Shown here in pieces: positions 33,706 through 42,353 of a stretch of DNA of 64,000 nucleotides. This DNA comes from DASZQY01 sp963843565. Lineage in GTDB: Bacteria; Pseudomonadota; Alphaproteobacteria; Rhizobiales; Kaistiaceae. Under the pieces are notes generated by a model that searched no databases, was not told the DNA's origin, and saw only the letters and a program-made list of their open reading frames with translations. Location: the NCBI GenBank assembly GCA_963843565.1, contig CAWJKY010000002.1, positions 124,001-188,000 of the forward strand. The letters are read 5' to 3'. Every line of letters begins with the position of its first letter. Position 1 is the first letter of the stretch. Position numbers and translations under genes: made by a program.

Positions 33706-35079
33706 TCAGTTGGTCGCGGCGGCGGCTCGCAGAATCGCCGCGACACTCTTGTCGACGTCGTCTTCCGTCGTTGCCCACGACGACACGCTGATCCGCATGG
33801 CCGTCTTGCCCTGCCAGACGGTGCCCCCGCACCAGGCCGTGCCGTCGCGCTGGACGGCGGCGATGACGCGCCGGGTGCGCTCCGCATCGCCAAACGAAAC
33901 CAGCACCTGATTGAGCACGACATCGTTGAGGATCTCGCAGTCGCCGGCCGCGAGCTTTTTCGCGAAGAGCTTTGCCTGCGCGACATTCCGCTCGATCATC
34001 TCGGCGAGGCCGTCATGGCCGAGCGAGCGGAGCGCCGCCCACATCTCGATACCGCGCGCCCGGCGCGACATTTCCGGCACGAAGGCGAAACCGTCGCGCG
34101 CGCCCTCGACGAGATAGGCGGCGCTGTTGGCCATGGCGCCGTGCATCGCCTTCGGGTCGCGCACGATGGCGATGCCGGAATCGTAGGGCACGTTCAGCCA
34201 CTTGTGCGCGTCGGTCGCCCACGAATCGGCGTCCGCGGCGCCGGCGGCGAGATCGCGGAGCGCCGGCGTCGCCAGCGCCCACAGACCGAAGGCGCTGTCG
34301 ACATGGACCCAGGCACCGGCCTCGTGGGCGCGGGCCGTCAGTTCGCCGAGCGGATCGAAAGCGCCGGTGTTCACGTTGCCGGCTTGCAGGCAGAGGATCG
34401 ACCGGTCGCTGAGCTTCGGGAGCGCGTCGGCGCGCATGCGCCCCTGTTGATCGACCGGAACGCGCACGACGCGGGCGCGGCCGAGGCCGAGCATGGCCAG
34501 CGCCTTCATCACGCTGACGTGGACTTCCTCGCCGACGACGACATCGAGGGTGGGCGCACCGAACAGCCCCTGCTCCTCGACATCCCACCCAAGCCGGGCG
34601 AGAAGCGCGTGACGGGCAGCGGCAAGTGCCGTGAAATTGCCCATGGTGGCGCCGGTGGTGAAGCCGACGGCGGACCCTGCCGGCAAACCGAGCACGGCGA
34701 GCGTCCATTTCGCCGCGACGGCCTCCAGCGTCGCGACCACCGGCGACATGGCATTGAGGCCGGCGTTCTGGTCCCAGGCCGCCGCCAGCACCGAGGCACC
34801 GACCGCGGCCGGCAAACTGCCGCCCACGACGAAACCGAAGTAGCGTCCGCCGGCCGACGCGACGGTCGCCGCCGAACCGAAGCGGTCGAGTTCGCGCACC
34901 ACGTCGCCCGACGCCAGCGGCGCCTGCTGAAGCGGCACGTCGAAGGCGGAGAGCTCAGCCACCGCCGCTGTGCCCGGGGCGACCGAACGCCCGTCGAGCG
35001 TGGCGAGGTATCGTCCGCCGAGTTCGGCGGCGAGCTTGATGACCGCGGATCGCTCGATGCCGTCACTGTCCATGCTCAT
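33706..35079 (-). CDS. PLP-dependent group II amino acid decarboxylase-like protein
   Basis: A 457-residue fold-type I enzyme related to glutamate/aromatic amino acid decarboxylases. WVHVDSAFGLWAL contains the PLP-binding aspartate, and WATDAHKWLNVPYDSG holds the Schiff-base lysine. VGFTTGATMGNFTAL is the phosphate loop. Substrate is not clear; members of this branch are annotated as aspartate aminotransferase family or aromatic decarboxylases. The ATG at 35079 (MSMDSDG) follows GGGAG; an extension to 35148 is not supported. Confidence 0.85.
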   Translation of the reverse strand: MSMDSDGIERSAVIKLAAELGGRYLATLDGRSVAPGTAAVAELSAFDVPLQQAPLASGDVVRELDRFGSAATVASAGGRYFGFVVGGSLPAAVGASVLAAAWDQNAGLNAMSPVVATLEAVAAKWTLAVLGLPAGSAVGFTTGATMGNFTALAAARHALLARLGWDVEEQGLFGAPTLDVVVGEEVHVSVMKALAMLGLGRARVVRVPVDQQGRMRADALPKLSDRSILCLQAGNVNTGAFDPLGELTARAHEAGAWVHVDSAFGLWALATPALRDLAAGAADADSWATDAHKWLNVPYDSGIAIVRDPKAMHGAMANSAAYLVEGARDGFAFVPEMSRRARGIEMWAALRSLGHDGLAEMIERNVAQAKLFAKKLAAGDCEILNDVVLNQVLVSFGDAERTRRVIAAVQRDGTAWCGGTVWQGKTAMRISVSSWATTEDDVDKSVAAILRAAAATN

Positions 35080-35196
35080 GGCCCTGCTCCCGCTGCGCGT
35101 TGTTGAATGCCCGCGCGGAGGAAGTACCGGGCCGGACACCGGCGTCAAGTGAAGGAGGTCGCCCGCGCCGTGCGTGCGCGACCGAACGACCCGACC

Positions 35197-35913
35197 TCAG
35201 CGGTCGACGTCGACGTGGCCGCCGATCGACGAATCGACCCGGACCGACGTCGGCCTGCCGGCAACGCTGACGCTGCCGCCGCTGGAGGCTTCGGCATCCA
35301 CCGACTGGCTCGCGTAGACATGGACGCTGCCGCCGCTCGACCCGCGCACGCGCACCCGCTCGCAAACAAGCTTGGCGAGGTCGAGGCTGCCGCCACTCGA
35401 CGCCTCGGCGTCGAGATTCGTGCAGCGGCCGGCGACGTCGACCGAGGCGCCGCTCGACGAAGCGATGTGGGCGCGCTCGCCCTCCAGACCGGAGAGGGTC
35501 ACGGAAGCGCCGCTCGACGCTTCGACGCCCAACTCCGCGCCCTTGATGCCGGCGGCGGCGAGACTGGCGCCGGAACTGACGGCGATTTCGTTGAGCACCG
35601 GGACCGTGATCCGGGCGACGACACGGCGATTGCGCGCCGACATGAAGTCCCCGAAGCTTTCGAAGAAGCCGCGCTCGAAGCCGAGGCTGAGGCGGCCGTT
35701 GCGGACCTCGACCCTGAGATCGTCGAGGTCCTTGGTCTGGTCGGCCTCGACCACGATCGCCTGCGGTTCGCCGATGACAACCTCGGTCCGGATGCCGTTG
35801 CTGACCTCGATTTCGGTGAAGGGCGCGACATCGAACGTGCGCGTTTCGGCGGTTGCGGCCTGCGACATCATCATCACCCCTGCGCATAAGGTTCCGAGAG
35901 CCAACCAATTCAT
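35197..35913 (-). CDS. Secreted GIN-domain (DUF2807) beta-helix protein
   Basis: A 238-residue exported protein. A signal peptide covers residues 1-22 (ends SQAATA). The rest is a DUF2807/GIN putative auto-transporter adhesin head domain: a series of short beta rungs ending in Ser-Ser-Gly turns (VSSGAS, ASSGAS, SSSGAS, ASSGGS, GSSGGS), each about 18-22 residues apart. Such proteins are periplasmic or cell-surface and of unknown role. The gene stands alone; the downstream 117 bases to the decarboxylase-like gene contain only a weak hairpin (35158-35184). Confidence 0.85.
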   Translation of the reverse strand: MNWLALGTLCAGVMMMSQAATAETRTFDVAPFTEIEVSNGIRTEVVIGEPQAIVVEADQTKDLDDLRVEVRNGRLSLGFERGFFESFGDFMSARNRRVVARITVPVLNEIAVSSGASLAAAGIKGAELGVEASSGASVTLSGLEGERAHIASSSGASVDVAGRCTNLDAEASSGGSLDLAKLVCERVRVRGSSGGSVHVYASQSVDAEASSGGSVSVAGRPTSVRVDSSIGGHVDVDR

Positions 35914-36092
35914 GATCGCCTCGCGTTTTTCGGGGCCGCCCCGACGGGGCCTGGCCCGGCTGTGCCTTCGTCACGTGTGGGCCGCGCCACCCCGATTCAA
36001 GGGGCAATCCGGTTGCCGGCCAAATGGACAGGGGATAGAACCACCGCGCACCGCTGCAGGCGGTTCTTGTGCATGGGGAGAGGAGCAGAACG

Positions 36093-36764
36093 ATGGCCCG
36101 CGATCGTCTCAAGGTCTTGGCAGGAATCATCGATCAGGGCGTGATTCCGGTCTTCTACCACCCCGATGTCGAGGTCTGCGCGAAGGTCATTCAGGCGTGC
36201 GCCAACGGCGGCGCCAAATGCGTCGAGTTCACCAACCGCGGCGACTTTGCCGCGCACGTCTTTCTGGAGGTGACGCGCCACTTTGCCAAGGCCGACCCGA
36301 CGGTCATCATGGGCGTCGGCTCGGTCGTCGATGCCCCGACCGCCGGGCTTTACATCGCCAACGGCGCCAACTTCGTCGTCGGCCCGATGACCAACCCCGA
36401 GGTGGCGCGGCTCTGCAACCGGCGCGGCATTTCCTACAGCCCCGGCTGCGGCAGCGCGACCGAAGTCAGCGCCGCGCAGGAGCTCGGCTGCGAGATCGTC
36501 AAGGTGTTTCCGGGCTCTTCGGTGGGCGGGCCGGACTTCGTCAAGTCCGTCCTCGGCCCCATGCCGTGGACCAAGATCATGCCGACCGGCGGCGTCGACC
36601 CCACGGAAGAGTCGCTGACCAAGTGGTTCAAGGCCGGCATCGTCGCCGCGGGCATCGGCTCCAAGCTGATCACCAAGGAGCTGCTCGCCGCCGGCGACTA
36701 CGCCGCCATCGAGACCAAGGTCCGTGACACCGTGGCGCTCATCAAGAAGATCCGGGGGAAGTGA
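36093..36764 (+). CDS. KDPG/KHG aldolase-family protein
   Basis: A 223-residue class I aldolase, likely splitting 2-keto-3-deoxy-6-phosphogluconate to pyruvate and glyceraldehyde 3-phosphate. KCVEFTNRGDFA is the active-site glutamate block in the FTNRGD variant, and EIVKVFPGSSVGGPDFVKSV carries the Schiff-base lysine. TGGVDPTEESL is the phosphate loop. The ATG follows a strong GGAGAGGAG. The sugar kinase starts one base after its stop, so the two form an operon for the last steps of sugar-acid catabolism. Confidence 0.88.
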   Translation: MARDRLKVLAGIIDQGVIPVFYHPDVEVCAKVIQACANGGAKCVEFTNRGDFAAHVFLEVTRHFAKADPTVIMGVGSVVDAPTAGLYIANGANFVVGPMTNPEVARLCNRRGISYSPGCGSATEVSAAQELGCEIVKVFPGSSVGGPDFVKSVLGPMPWTKIMPTGGVDPTEESLTKWFKAGIVAAGIGSKLITKELLAAGDYAAIETKVRDTVALIKKIRGK

Positions 36765-36765
36765 G

Positions 36766-37872
36766 ATGGCCGACGCGATTCTCAAGATCAAGCCGGCCGA
36801 CGCCTGCAAGTGGGACGTCGTCTCCTTCGGCGAGGTGATGCTGCGCTTCGACCCGGGCTTCGGGCGGGTGCGCAACGCACGTGAATTCAAGGTGTGGGAA
36901 GGCGGCGGCGAATACAACGTCGCCCGCGCCATGCGCAAATGCTGGGGCAAGCGCTCGAGCGTGGTGACGGCGCTGCCGAAGAACGATCTCGGCTGGCTGG
37001 TCGAGGATCTCATCTGCCAAGGCGGCGTCGACACCTCGCACATCATCTGGCGGGATTTCGACGGGCTCGGGCGCAACACGCGCGTCGGCCTCAACTTCAC
37101 CGAAAAGGGCTTCGGCATCCGCCCGGCGCTGGGCTGCTCCGACCGCGGCCACTCCTCGGCTTCGCAGATCCAGCCCGGCGAAGTCGACTGGGACAAGCTG
37201 TTCGGCGAGGAAGGCGTGCGCTGGCTGCACACCGGCGGAATCTTCGCAGCACTTGCCCCAAACACCGCCGCCGCCGTGATCGAGGCGGTCAAGGCGGCGC
37301 GGAAACACGGCACCATCGTCTCCTACGACCTCAACTATCGCGCCTCGCTGTGGAAGAGCCAGGGCGGCCAGGAAGCGGCCCGCAAGGTGAACCGCGAGAT
37401 CGCCGAATACGTCGACGTCATGCTCGGCAACGAGGAAGACTTCACTGCCTGCCTCGGCTTCGAGGTCGAGGGACTCGACGAGCACATCTCCAAGATCGAC
37501 CCGGCCAACTTCAAGAAGATGATCGCGACGGCCGTGAAGGAGTTCCCGAACTTCAAGGTCGCGGCCACCACGCTGCGCAACGCCAAGACGGCAAGCGTCA
37601 ACGACTGGGGCGCGGTGATCTGGGCGGGCGGCGACTTCTACGAAGCGCCGATGCGCGAAAACCTGGAGATCTACGACCGGGTCGGCGGCGGCGACGGCTT
37701 CGCCTCGGGGCTCGCCTACGGCTTCCTCGAAGACAAGGGGCCGCAGGCGGCGGTGGAATACGGCGCCGCGCACGGCGCGCTCGCCATGACCACGCCCGGC
37801 GACACCTCCATGGCCAACGTCAAGGAAGTCGAGGCGGCGATGAAGGGCAAGGGCGCCCGGGTCATTCGCTAG
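36766..37872 (+). CDS. PfkB-family sugar kinase, probably 2-keto-3-deoxygluconate kinase
   Basis: A 368-residue ribokinase-fold enzyme. VVSFGEVMLRFDP is the substrate-binding N-terminus, GGGEYNVARAM the first PfkB signature region, and RVGGGDGFASGLAYG the second signature with the catalytic Asp in GGGD. Together with the adjacent aldolase it would phosphorylate 2-keto-3-deoxygluconate and feed it to cleavage; the assignment is from family and operon partner. The ATG follows GGGGAAGTGAG. A hairpin follows the gene. Slightly longer than typical KDG kinases because of a loop near residues 230-250. Confidence 0.87.
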   Translation: MADAILKIKPADACKWDVVSFGEVMLRFDPGFGRVRNAREFKVWEGGGEYNVARAMRKCWGKRSSVVTALPKNDLGWLVEDLICQGGVDTSHIIWRDFDGLGRNTRVGLNFTEKGFGIRPALGCSDRGHSSASQIQPGEVDWDKLFGEEGVRWLHTGGIFAALAPNTAAAVIEAVKAARKHGTIVSYDLNYRASLWKSQGGQEAARKVNREIAEYVDVMLGNEEDFTACLGFEVEGLDEHISKIDPANFKKMIATAVKEFPNFKVAATTLRNAKTASVNDWGAVIWAGGDFYEAPMRENLEIYDRVGGGDGFASGLAYGFLEDKGPQAAVEYGAAHGALAMTTPGDTSMANVKEVEAAMKGKGARVIR

Positions 37873-37873
37873 G

Positions 37874-37909
37874 GGCGGGATACAGTCGCGCCGGTCAGAT
37901 CATCCCGCC
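37874..37909. terminator. Bidirectional hairpin, sugar kinase / alcohol dehydrogenase
   Basis: GGCGGGAT and its exact complement ATCCCGCC are separated by 20 bases and enclose the stop codon of the convergent alcohol dehydrogenase gene. The stem begins two bases after the kinase stop. Likely terminator for both. Confidence 0.45.
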
Positions 37910-39082
37910 GAGCGACATCTGGTAGAGCGTGACGTAGTCGTCGGCCACCATCGGACGTGGGTTGCCGCCTGTCGACGGATCCTTCACCGCCATCGGCGCC
38001 GCTTCCGCGATCATCGCCTCATCGACGCCGATCTCGGCGAGCGTGTGCGGGATGCCGACCTCCTTGCGCAGCGCCAGTATCCAGTCGGTGACGCTGCGGT
38101 CTGAGTGACCGGGAAGATCGAGATAGCGCGCCAGCGCCGCAAGCCGTTCCGCGATCACCGGGCGATTGTGCTCGAGCACGTAAGGCATGACGACCGCGTT
38201 GGTGAGGCCGTGGTGGGTGCCGCGCAGCGACGAGCACGGATGGCTCATGGCGTGCATGGCGCCGAGGCCCTTCTGGAAGGAGACGGCCCCCATCGACGAG
38301 GCCGCCATCACGAAGGCGCGCGCCTCGATGTTGTGACCGTCCTTGACCGCAACCGGCAGCCACTCCTTGAGGAGGCGCAGGCCCTCCAGTGCGATCCCCT
38401 CGCCCATCGGATGGAAGAACGGACTGCAATAGGCCTCCAGGCAATGGGAGAGCGCGTCCATGCCGGTCCACGCGGTGATGTTGGCCGGCAGGTCGAGGGT
38501 CAGCTCCGGGTCGGCGATGACCACCGCAGGCAGCATCTTCGGATGGAAGATGATCTTCTTGGTGTTGTCGGAGGGATCGGTAACGACCGCCGCGCGACCG
38601 ACCTCGGAACCGGTGCCGGACGTGGTCGGCACCGCCACGATCGGCGCGATGCCGGCGGCATCGGCGCGCGTCCACCAGTCCTCGCGATCCTCGAAATCGA
38701 ACACCGGCCGCGTCTGCTTGGCCATGAAGGCGATGAGCTTGCCGATGTCCATGGCCGAGCCGCCGCCGAAGGCGATGACGCCGTCATGCTTGCCGGCACG
38801 GTAGGCCGCAAGCCCGGCGGAGAGATTGCGCAGCGTCGGGTTGCCGTCGACCTTGGAGAAGACGACCACCTTGACGTTGGCCTTGCCGAGAATGTCGAGC
38901 GCCGTTTTGGTGATCGGCAGGTCGACGAGGCCGGGGTCGGTGACCAGCAGCGGCCTTTCGATGCCGGCGGCGGCGAGCGCTTGCGGCAGCTCCTTGATGC
39001 GGCCGGGGCCGAAGCGGATGGCGGTCGGGTACGACCAGTTGGCGGAAAGCGAGGGGTAGCTGTCGAGCATGGCGGACTCCAT
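37895..39082 (-). CDS. Iron-containing (group III) alcohol dehydrogenase
   Basis: A 395-residue NAD(P)-dependent alcohol dehydrogenase. GVIAFGGGSAMDIGKL binds the cofactor, VPTTSGTGSEVGRAAV is the family signature, and the metal ligands appear in TGMDALSHCLEAY, GAMHAMSHPCSS and GTHHGLTNAVVMP. The substrate is likely a primary alcohol. ATG at 39082 is listed; an internal ATG at 39070 has a better ribosome-binding site (GGAG, six bases upstream) and may be the true start. It lies on the same strand as the ligase, permease and aldehyde dehydrogenase genes further upstream. Confidence 0.93.
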   Translation of the reverse strand: MESAMLDSYPSLSANWSYPTAIRFGPGRIKELPQALAAAGIERPLLVTDPGLVDLPITKTALDILGKANVKVVVFSKVDGNPTLRNLSAGLAAYRAGKHDGVIAFGGGSAMDIGKLIAFMAKQTRPVFDFEDREDWWTRADAAGIAPIVAVPTTSGTGSEVGRAAVVTDPSDNTKKIIFHPKMLPAVVIADPELTLDLPANITAWTGMDALSHCLEAYCSPFFHPMGEGIALEGLRLLKEWLPVAVKDGHNIEARAFVMAASSMGAVSFQKGLGAMHAMSHPCSSLRGTHHGLTNAVVMPYVLEHNRPVIAERLAALARYLDLPGHSDRSVTDWILALRKEVGIPHTLAEIGVDEAMIAEAAPMAVKDPSTGGNPRPMVADDYVTLYQMSLGGMI

Positions 39083-39119
39083 CAGGAAGCCCAGGACGGG
39101 TCTGGTTGCGGGGAAGGAT

Positions 39120-39578
39120 TCAGGCGGCGGTGACGTGGCTGCGGAATTCGAGCGGCCGGTCGATCTTGCGGATTGGCGCGAGGCCGGTGCCGGTGCCGCG
39201 GATGACGACGTCGCCGTAGTCGAGCAGGCGCCCGAGCAGGGACTGCTCGACGTCGACGCTCTCGACCTTCTGGATGCTCATTTCGATGGTGTCCCGCCGG
39301 ATGAAGCCGGTCTTCAGAATGACGCGCCGGTCGGTGATGGCGATCTCGGTGGTCCAGCGCAGGAACCACTCGGAGGCGACGAAATAGAGACCGACGACGA
39401 GCAGGACGATGCCAACGCCGTTGCCCACCCACGGGTTTTCGATGAGGCCGCGCAGGATACCGAAGGCGACGACCGCCACCAGCAGGACGAGCGCGCCGGG
39501 GATGTACATCGCCCACGACAGCTTCGTCTCGTATTCGATCTTCTCGCCTTCCTGCAGAACCTTGCGAACGTAGCTCAT
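39120..39578 (-). CDS. Bacterial PH-domain membrane protein
   Basis: A 152-residue protein with two membrane helices (residues about 22-45 and 52-72) followed by a bacterial PH domain of the YdbS/YdbT type: EIAITDRRVILKTGFIRR then MSIQKVESVDVEQSLLGRLL and YGDVVIRGTG. Function unknown; the family is associated with the membrane. Its start overlaps the upstream DUF1801 stop (ATGA), so the two are coupled. Confidence 0.88.
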   Translation of the reverse strand: MSYVRKVLQEGEKIEYETKLSWAMYIPGALVLLVAVVAFGILRGLIENPWVGNGVGIVLLVVGLYFVASEWFLRWTTEIAITDRRVILKTGFIRRDTIEMSIQKVESVDVEQSLLGRLLDYGDVVIRGTGTGLAPIRKIDRPLEFRSHVTAA

Positions 39579-39961
39579 CGCCGCTTCACCTCTTTCTTCA
39601 CGTCCGCCAACTCGCTCGTGTCTTCCCTGAGCGCCTGGCGGATATAGTAGCCGAGGATTGGTGCCTTGACCTCATCGGCAGTCTTGAACCGCAAATGGCG
39701 GGAAGCCCGGCCGCGCCCGGCGAGAAGCTTGTACTTGTCCTCGAACCGCATGCCGCGTGAGAAGCCAAGCTTCACGTCGTTCTTCGTGGAACCGATGAAG
39801 GCGAAGATGCGCTTCCCCTTCCACACCGGCATGCCATAGGCAATCGTTTCTTCCGCCTTTGGTGCCCGCGCCTGCATGACCTTGCGGATTGCCTCCACGA
39901 TCGGACGGTATTCGGGCTTCACCTTCGCCTTCACGAACGCGTCGACGGTGCCCATGGTCAT
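39575..39961 (-). CDS. DUF1801-domain protein
   Basis: A 128-residue protein of the DUF1801 (YdhG-like) family, sometimes annotated as iron chaperone. Signature segments are VKPEYRPIVEAIRKVM, EETIAYGMPVWKGKRI and FIGSTKNDVKLGFSRG. Biochemical function is not established. It overlaps the PH-domain gene by four bases. The start at 39961 or the second ATG two codons later are both possible. Confidence 0.87.
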   Translation of the reverse strand: MTMGTVDAFVKAKVKPEYRPIVEAIRKVMQARAPKAEETIAYGMPVWKGKRIFAFIGSTKNDVKLGFSRGMRFEDKYKLLAGRGRASRHLRFKTADEVKAPILGYYIRQALREDTSELADVKKEVKRR

Positions 39962-39978
39962 TGTTGCTACACCTCCGG

Positions 39979-41388
39979 CTACGGCACCGCGGGTGTCTTG
40001 ACCCTGAGATGGAAACTCTTCGGCCGGGTCAGGTGCTCGTAGCCGACGCGCGACAGGCTCGCCCCGCGGCCCGACTGCTTGACCCCCACCCAGGCCAGCG
40101 CGGGATCGACGTAGTCGGCGCGGTTCATATAGACGGTTCCCGTCTCGATGCGGTCCCCGATGCTCTTCGCCGCCTCGACATCCTCCGTCCAGATGGCGGC
40201 GGTGAGGCCATAGGGGGAATCGTTCATCAGCGCGATGGCTTCCTCGTCGGAGGCGACCTTCATGACGCCGTGCGCCGGCCCGAAGGTCTCCTCGCGCATG
40301 ATGCGCATGGAATGATCCACGTTGGTGAGAAGCTGCGGCGCGAGATAGGGCGTGCCGGCCTTGTCGGCGGCGTAGCGTTTCGGGTCAATCAGCGGTTTGG
40401 CGCCGGCGCGGATGGCTTCGTCGACCTGGGCGCGGACGGCATCGGCCGCCGAGGCCCGAACCATCGGCCCGAGGTTGGTCGCGGGGTCGGTCGGCGGGCC
40501 GAGGCGATAGGCTTCGATGGCCGCCTTCATGCCGGCGACGAAATCGTCGTAGACCTTGGCGTGGACATAGATGCGCTCCATCGCGCAGCAACCCTGCCCG
40601 CTGTTGAAGTAGCCGGCGTCGACCACGTTCTCGACCGCGAAGGCGAGGTTCACGTCGGGCCGCACGTAGGCCGGGTCCTTGCCGCCGAGTTCAAGGCAGG
40701 TGGCGGGGAAGTTCGCGGCCGCCGCCACCGCCGCCATGATCTTGCGCCCGCCGTCGGTGGAGCCGGTGAAGCCGACCTGATCGACCAGACCGGAGGAGAT
40801 CGCCTTCGCCGTGTCCTCATGCGACATGTGGAGAACCTGAAACGCGTCCTTCGGCAGGTTCGCCTTCGCAAACATCTCGGCGAAGTGCTCGGCGACCAGC
40901 GCCGTCTGGCTGGAGTGCTTCATGACGACCGTGTTGCCGGCAATGAGCGCCGGCAGCACGGCGTTGAGCGCCGTCATGTAGGGGTAGTTCCACGCCGGCA
41001 GGTTGAGGACGACGCCCAGCGGCTCGCGGTGCACGTAATGTTCGAAGCCGGCGAGCGGCGGCCCCTGAACGTCGGCCAGAACCTCCGGCGCGATCGCGAT
41101 CATGTGGCGGGCGCGCTCCTCGAAGCCGCGCATTTCGCCCTGCCCCTGGCTGATCGGCCGCCCCATCTGCCAGGCGAGCAGTTCGGCGACGCGCACCTTG
41201 TCGGCGACCATGGCGTCGACGAAAGCGGTGGCGATCTTCAGGCGCTCGGCGAGCGGGACGCTGCGCCACATGCCTTGCGCGGCGCGGGCGGCGTTCAGCG
41301 TCGCCATGATGGCGGACGCCTCCGCGAACGGGCGCTCGGCATAGACCGAGTTGTCGACGGGCGAGATGATCTTGAAGGTGGCGTTCAT
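39979..41388 (-). CDS. NAD(P)-dependent aldehyde dehydrogenase
   Basis: A 469-residue ALDH-superfamily enzyme. LNLPAWNYPYMTALNAVLPAL forms the cofactor-binding start (quoted here in overlap with LPALIAGNTVVMKHS), LELGGKDPAYV holds the catalytic Glu, and FNSGQGCCAMERIYV the catalytic Cys. It oxidises an aldehyde to a carboxylate. Its position between an alcohol dehydrogenase and a glutamine-synthetase-like ligase on the same strand suggests that it acts on a gamma-glutamyl or amino aldehyde; this is an inference from context. The toxin gene lies nine bases upstream. Confidence 0.92.
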   Translation of the reverse strand: MNATFKIISPVDNSVYAERPFAEASAIMATLNAARAAQGMWRSVPLAERLKIATAFVDAMVADKVRVAELLAWQMGRPISQGQGEMRGFEERARHMIAIAPEVLADVQGPPLAGFEHYVHREPLGVVLNLPAWNYPYMTALNAVLPALIAGNTVVMKHSSQTALVAEHFAEMFAKANLPKDAFQVLHMSHEDTAKAISSGLVDQVGFTGSTDGGRKIMAAVAAAANFPATCLELGGKDPAYVRPDVNLAFAVENVVDAGYFNSGQGCCAMERIYVHAKVYDDFVAGMKAAIEAYRLGPPTDPATNLGPMVRASAADAVRAQVDEAIRAGAKPLIDPKRYAADKAGTPYLAPQLLTNVDHSMRIMREETFGPAHGVMKVASDEEAIALMNDSPYGLTAAIWTEDVEAAKSIGDRIETGTVYMNRADYVDPALAWVGVKQSGRGASLSRVGYEHLTRPKSFHLRVKTPAVP

Positions 41389-41397
41389 GGCAACATC

Positions 41398-41808
41398 CTA
41401 ACAGGCAAGCGCACGCACGTGACCGGCCTTTGCGTAGTCGAGGATCATGCGGTCGCGAGTCATGATTGTGAGGTCATTCTCACGAGCCGTGGCAACGATG
41501 ATCCGGTCGGCCGGGTCCCTCGGCGGTGTGCCGGGGAGGAAACAGGAATCGATGAGCACGGACGGATTGAGACCCTCGAGTCTGCAGAATTCGATCGCCA
41601 GAAGATGTTCGAACCAGACGTTGGGCGGATGCGGGGAAGCAAATCGTCCCTTCGACGCGAGCAGCGCAACTTCCCAGGCCGTGATTGAGGACACGAAGAC
41701 CGGTTCGGCGGCATCACGGGCCTGATCCAGAGCATCCTCCGCACCGGGATCAAGCCGAGAATTGGCAACGATCCAGACCGCGGCGCACGTGTCGAGCAGG
41801 AGGGGCAT
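41398..41808 (-). CDS. PIN-domain toxin, VapC-type
   Basis: A 136-residue PIN-fold ribonuclease. The four acidic residues expected at the Mg-binding site are visible: LLLDTCAAVW, TAWEVALLA, PRDPADRIIVATA and IMTRDRMIL. Length and DPADRIIVATA fit the VapC subgroup found with diverse antitoxins. The ATG overlaps the antitoxin stop by one base (TAATG), so translation is coupled. The module interrupts the metabolic gene block on the same strand. Confidence 0.92.
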   Translation of the reverse strand: MPLLLDTCAAVWIVANSRLDPGAEDALDQARDAAEPVFVSSITAWEVALLASKGRFASPHPPNVWFEHLLAIEFCRLEGLNPSVLIDSCFLPGTPPRDPADRIIVATARENDLTIMTRDRMILDYAKAGHVRALAC

Positions 41809-42296
41809 TATCGCCCCCGCTCCTTGCCTGGCTCCGTCCCGTACTTCTGATCGATCAGGTCAGCCCACTCAGGGTCTGCCGGCTCGGTCAGATCGACATC
41901 AGGGGCGATCCACGTGACGTCCTTGAGGGCGCCGAACAAGGGATGGCGGCGGCGGTGCTTCTCCTTGGTGCCCTCGCCGGCCGCACCGGTCTCGCCGAGT
42001 CCGCCGGCCGGCTCCTCCGCGAAACCTTTCGCGCGGCCCGGAACGTCCACCCCCTCGATGCGGCGGAAGACCAGCTTCTGCGCGTTCATGTCGACCCGCT
42101 CCGAGCGGAACCCCGCCGCCAGCCAGATCTTGGTCATGACGCTGTTGTGCGGGTTGTTGCTCCACCACGCGCGCACCGCCTTGGACTTCGCTGGCAGCGG
42201 GAAGCCAAGCACCCGCTCGATGTCGGCGAAGGACATAGGCACCTCGTCGCGCTTGCTGGCCGCCAGGAACTGGCCAAGAGGTTCATATTTGCTCAT
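41808..42296 (-). CDS. Antitoxin: DUF7662-like domain with VapB-type tail
   Basis: A 162-residue protein. Residues about 4-85 resemble the DUF7662 domain (LGQFLAASKRDEVPMSFADI, LGFPLPAKSKAVRAWWSNN, KIWLAAGF), a small domain seen in several defence and toxin contexts. The C-terminal LFGALKDVTWIAPDVDLTE and the acidic residues after it match the toxin-neutralising tail found in antitoxins of PIN toxins. The linker is Gly/Glu-rich. ATG at 42296 follows GAGG; an extension to 42335 would run through the operator repeat. The combination replaces the usual AbrB/RHH/Phd DNA-binding part. Confidence 0.7.
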   Translation of the reverse strand: MSKYEPLGQFLAASKRDEVPMSFADIERVLGFPLPAKSKAVRAWWSNNPHNSVMTKIWLAAGFRSERVDMNAQKLVFRRIEGVDVPGRAKGFAEEPAGGLGETGAAGEGTKEKHRRRHPLFGALKDVTWIAPDVDLTEPADPEWADLIDQKYGTEPGKERGR

Positions 42297-42323
42297 GTGT
42301 ACCTCAATCGAATTGAGATACAC
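42297..42323. promoter_or_regulatory. 27-bp inverted repeat, operator of the toxin-antitoxin operon
   Basis: Arms GTGTA and CTCAAT pair with ATTGAG and TACAC around a CGA centre, with one mismatched position (C/A) in each arm. The repeat ends exactly at the antitoxin start codon and covers its ribosome-binding site. This suits autorepression by the antitoxin-toxin complex, or control of translation by an RNA hairpin. Confidence 0.65.
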
Positions 42324-42331
42324 TTCCATAT

Positions 42332-42346
42332 ACACACACTGTGTGT
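42332..42346. promoter_or_regulatory. Second inverted repeat upstream of antitoxin
   Basis: ACACAC and GTGTGT flank ACT, eight bases beyond the larger repeat and seven bases before the stop codon of the ligase gene. It may be a second operator or the end of the ligase transcript. No long U tract. Confidence 0.35.
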
Positions 42347-42353
42347 CAATCGT

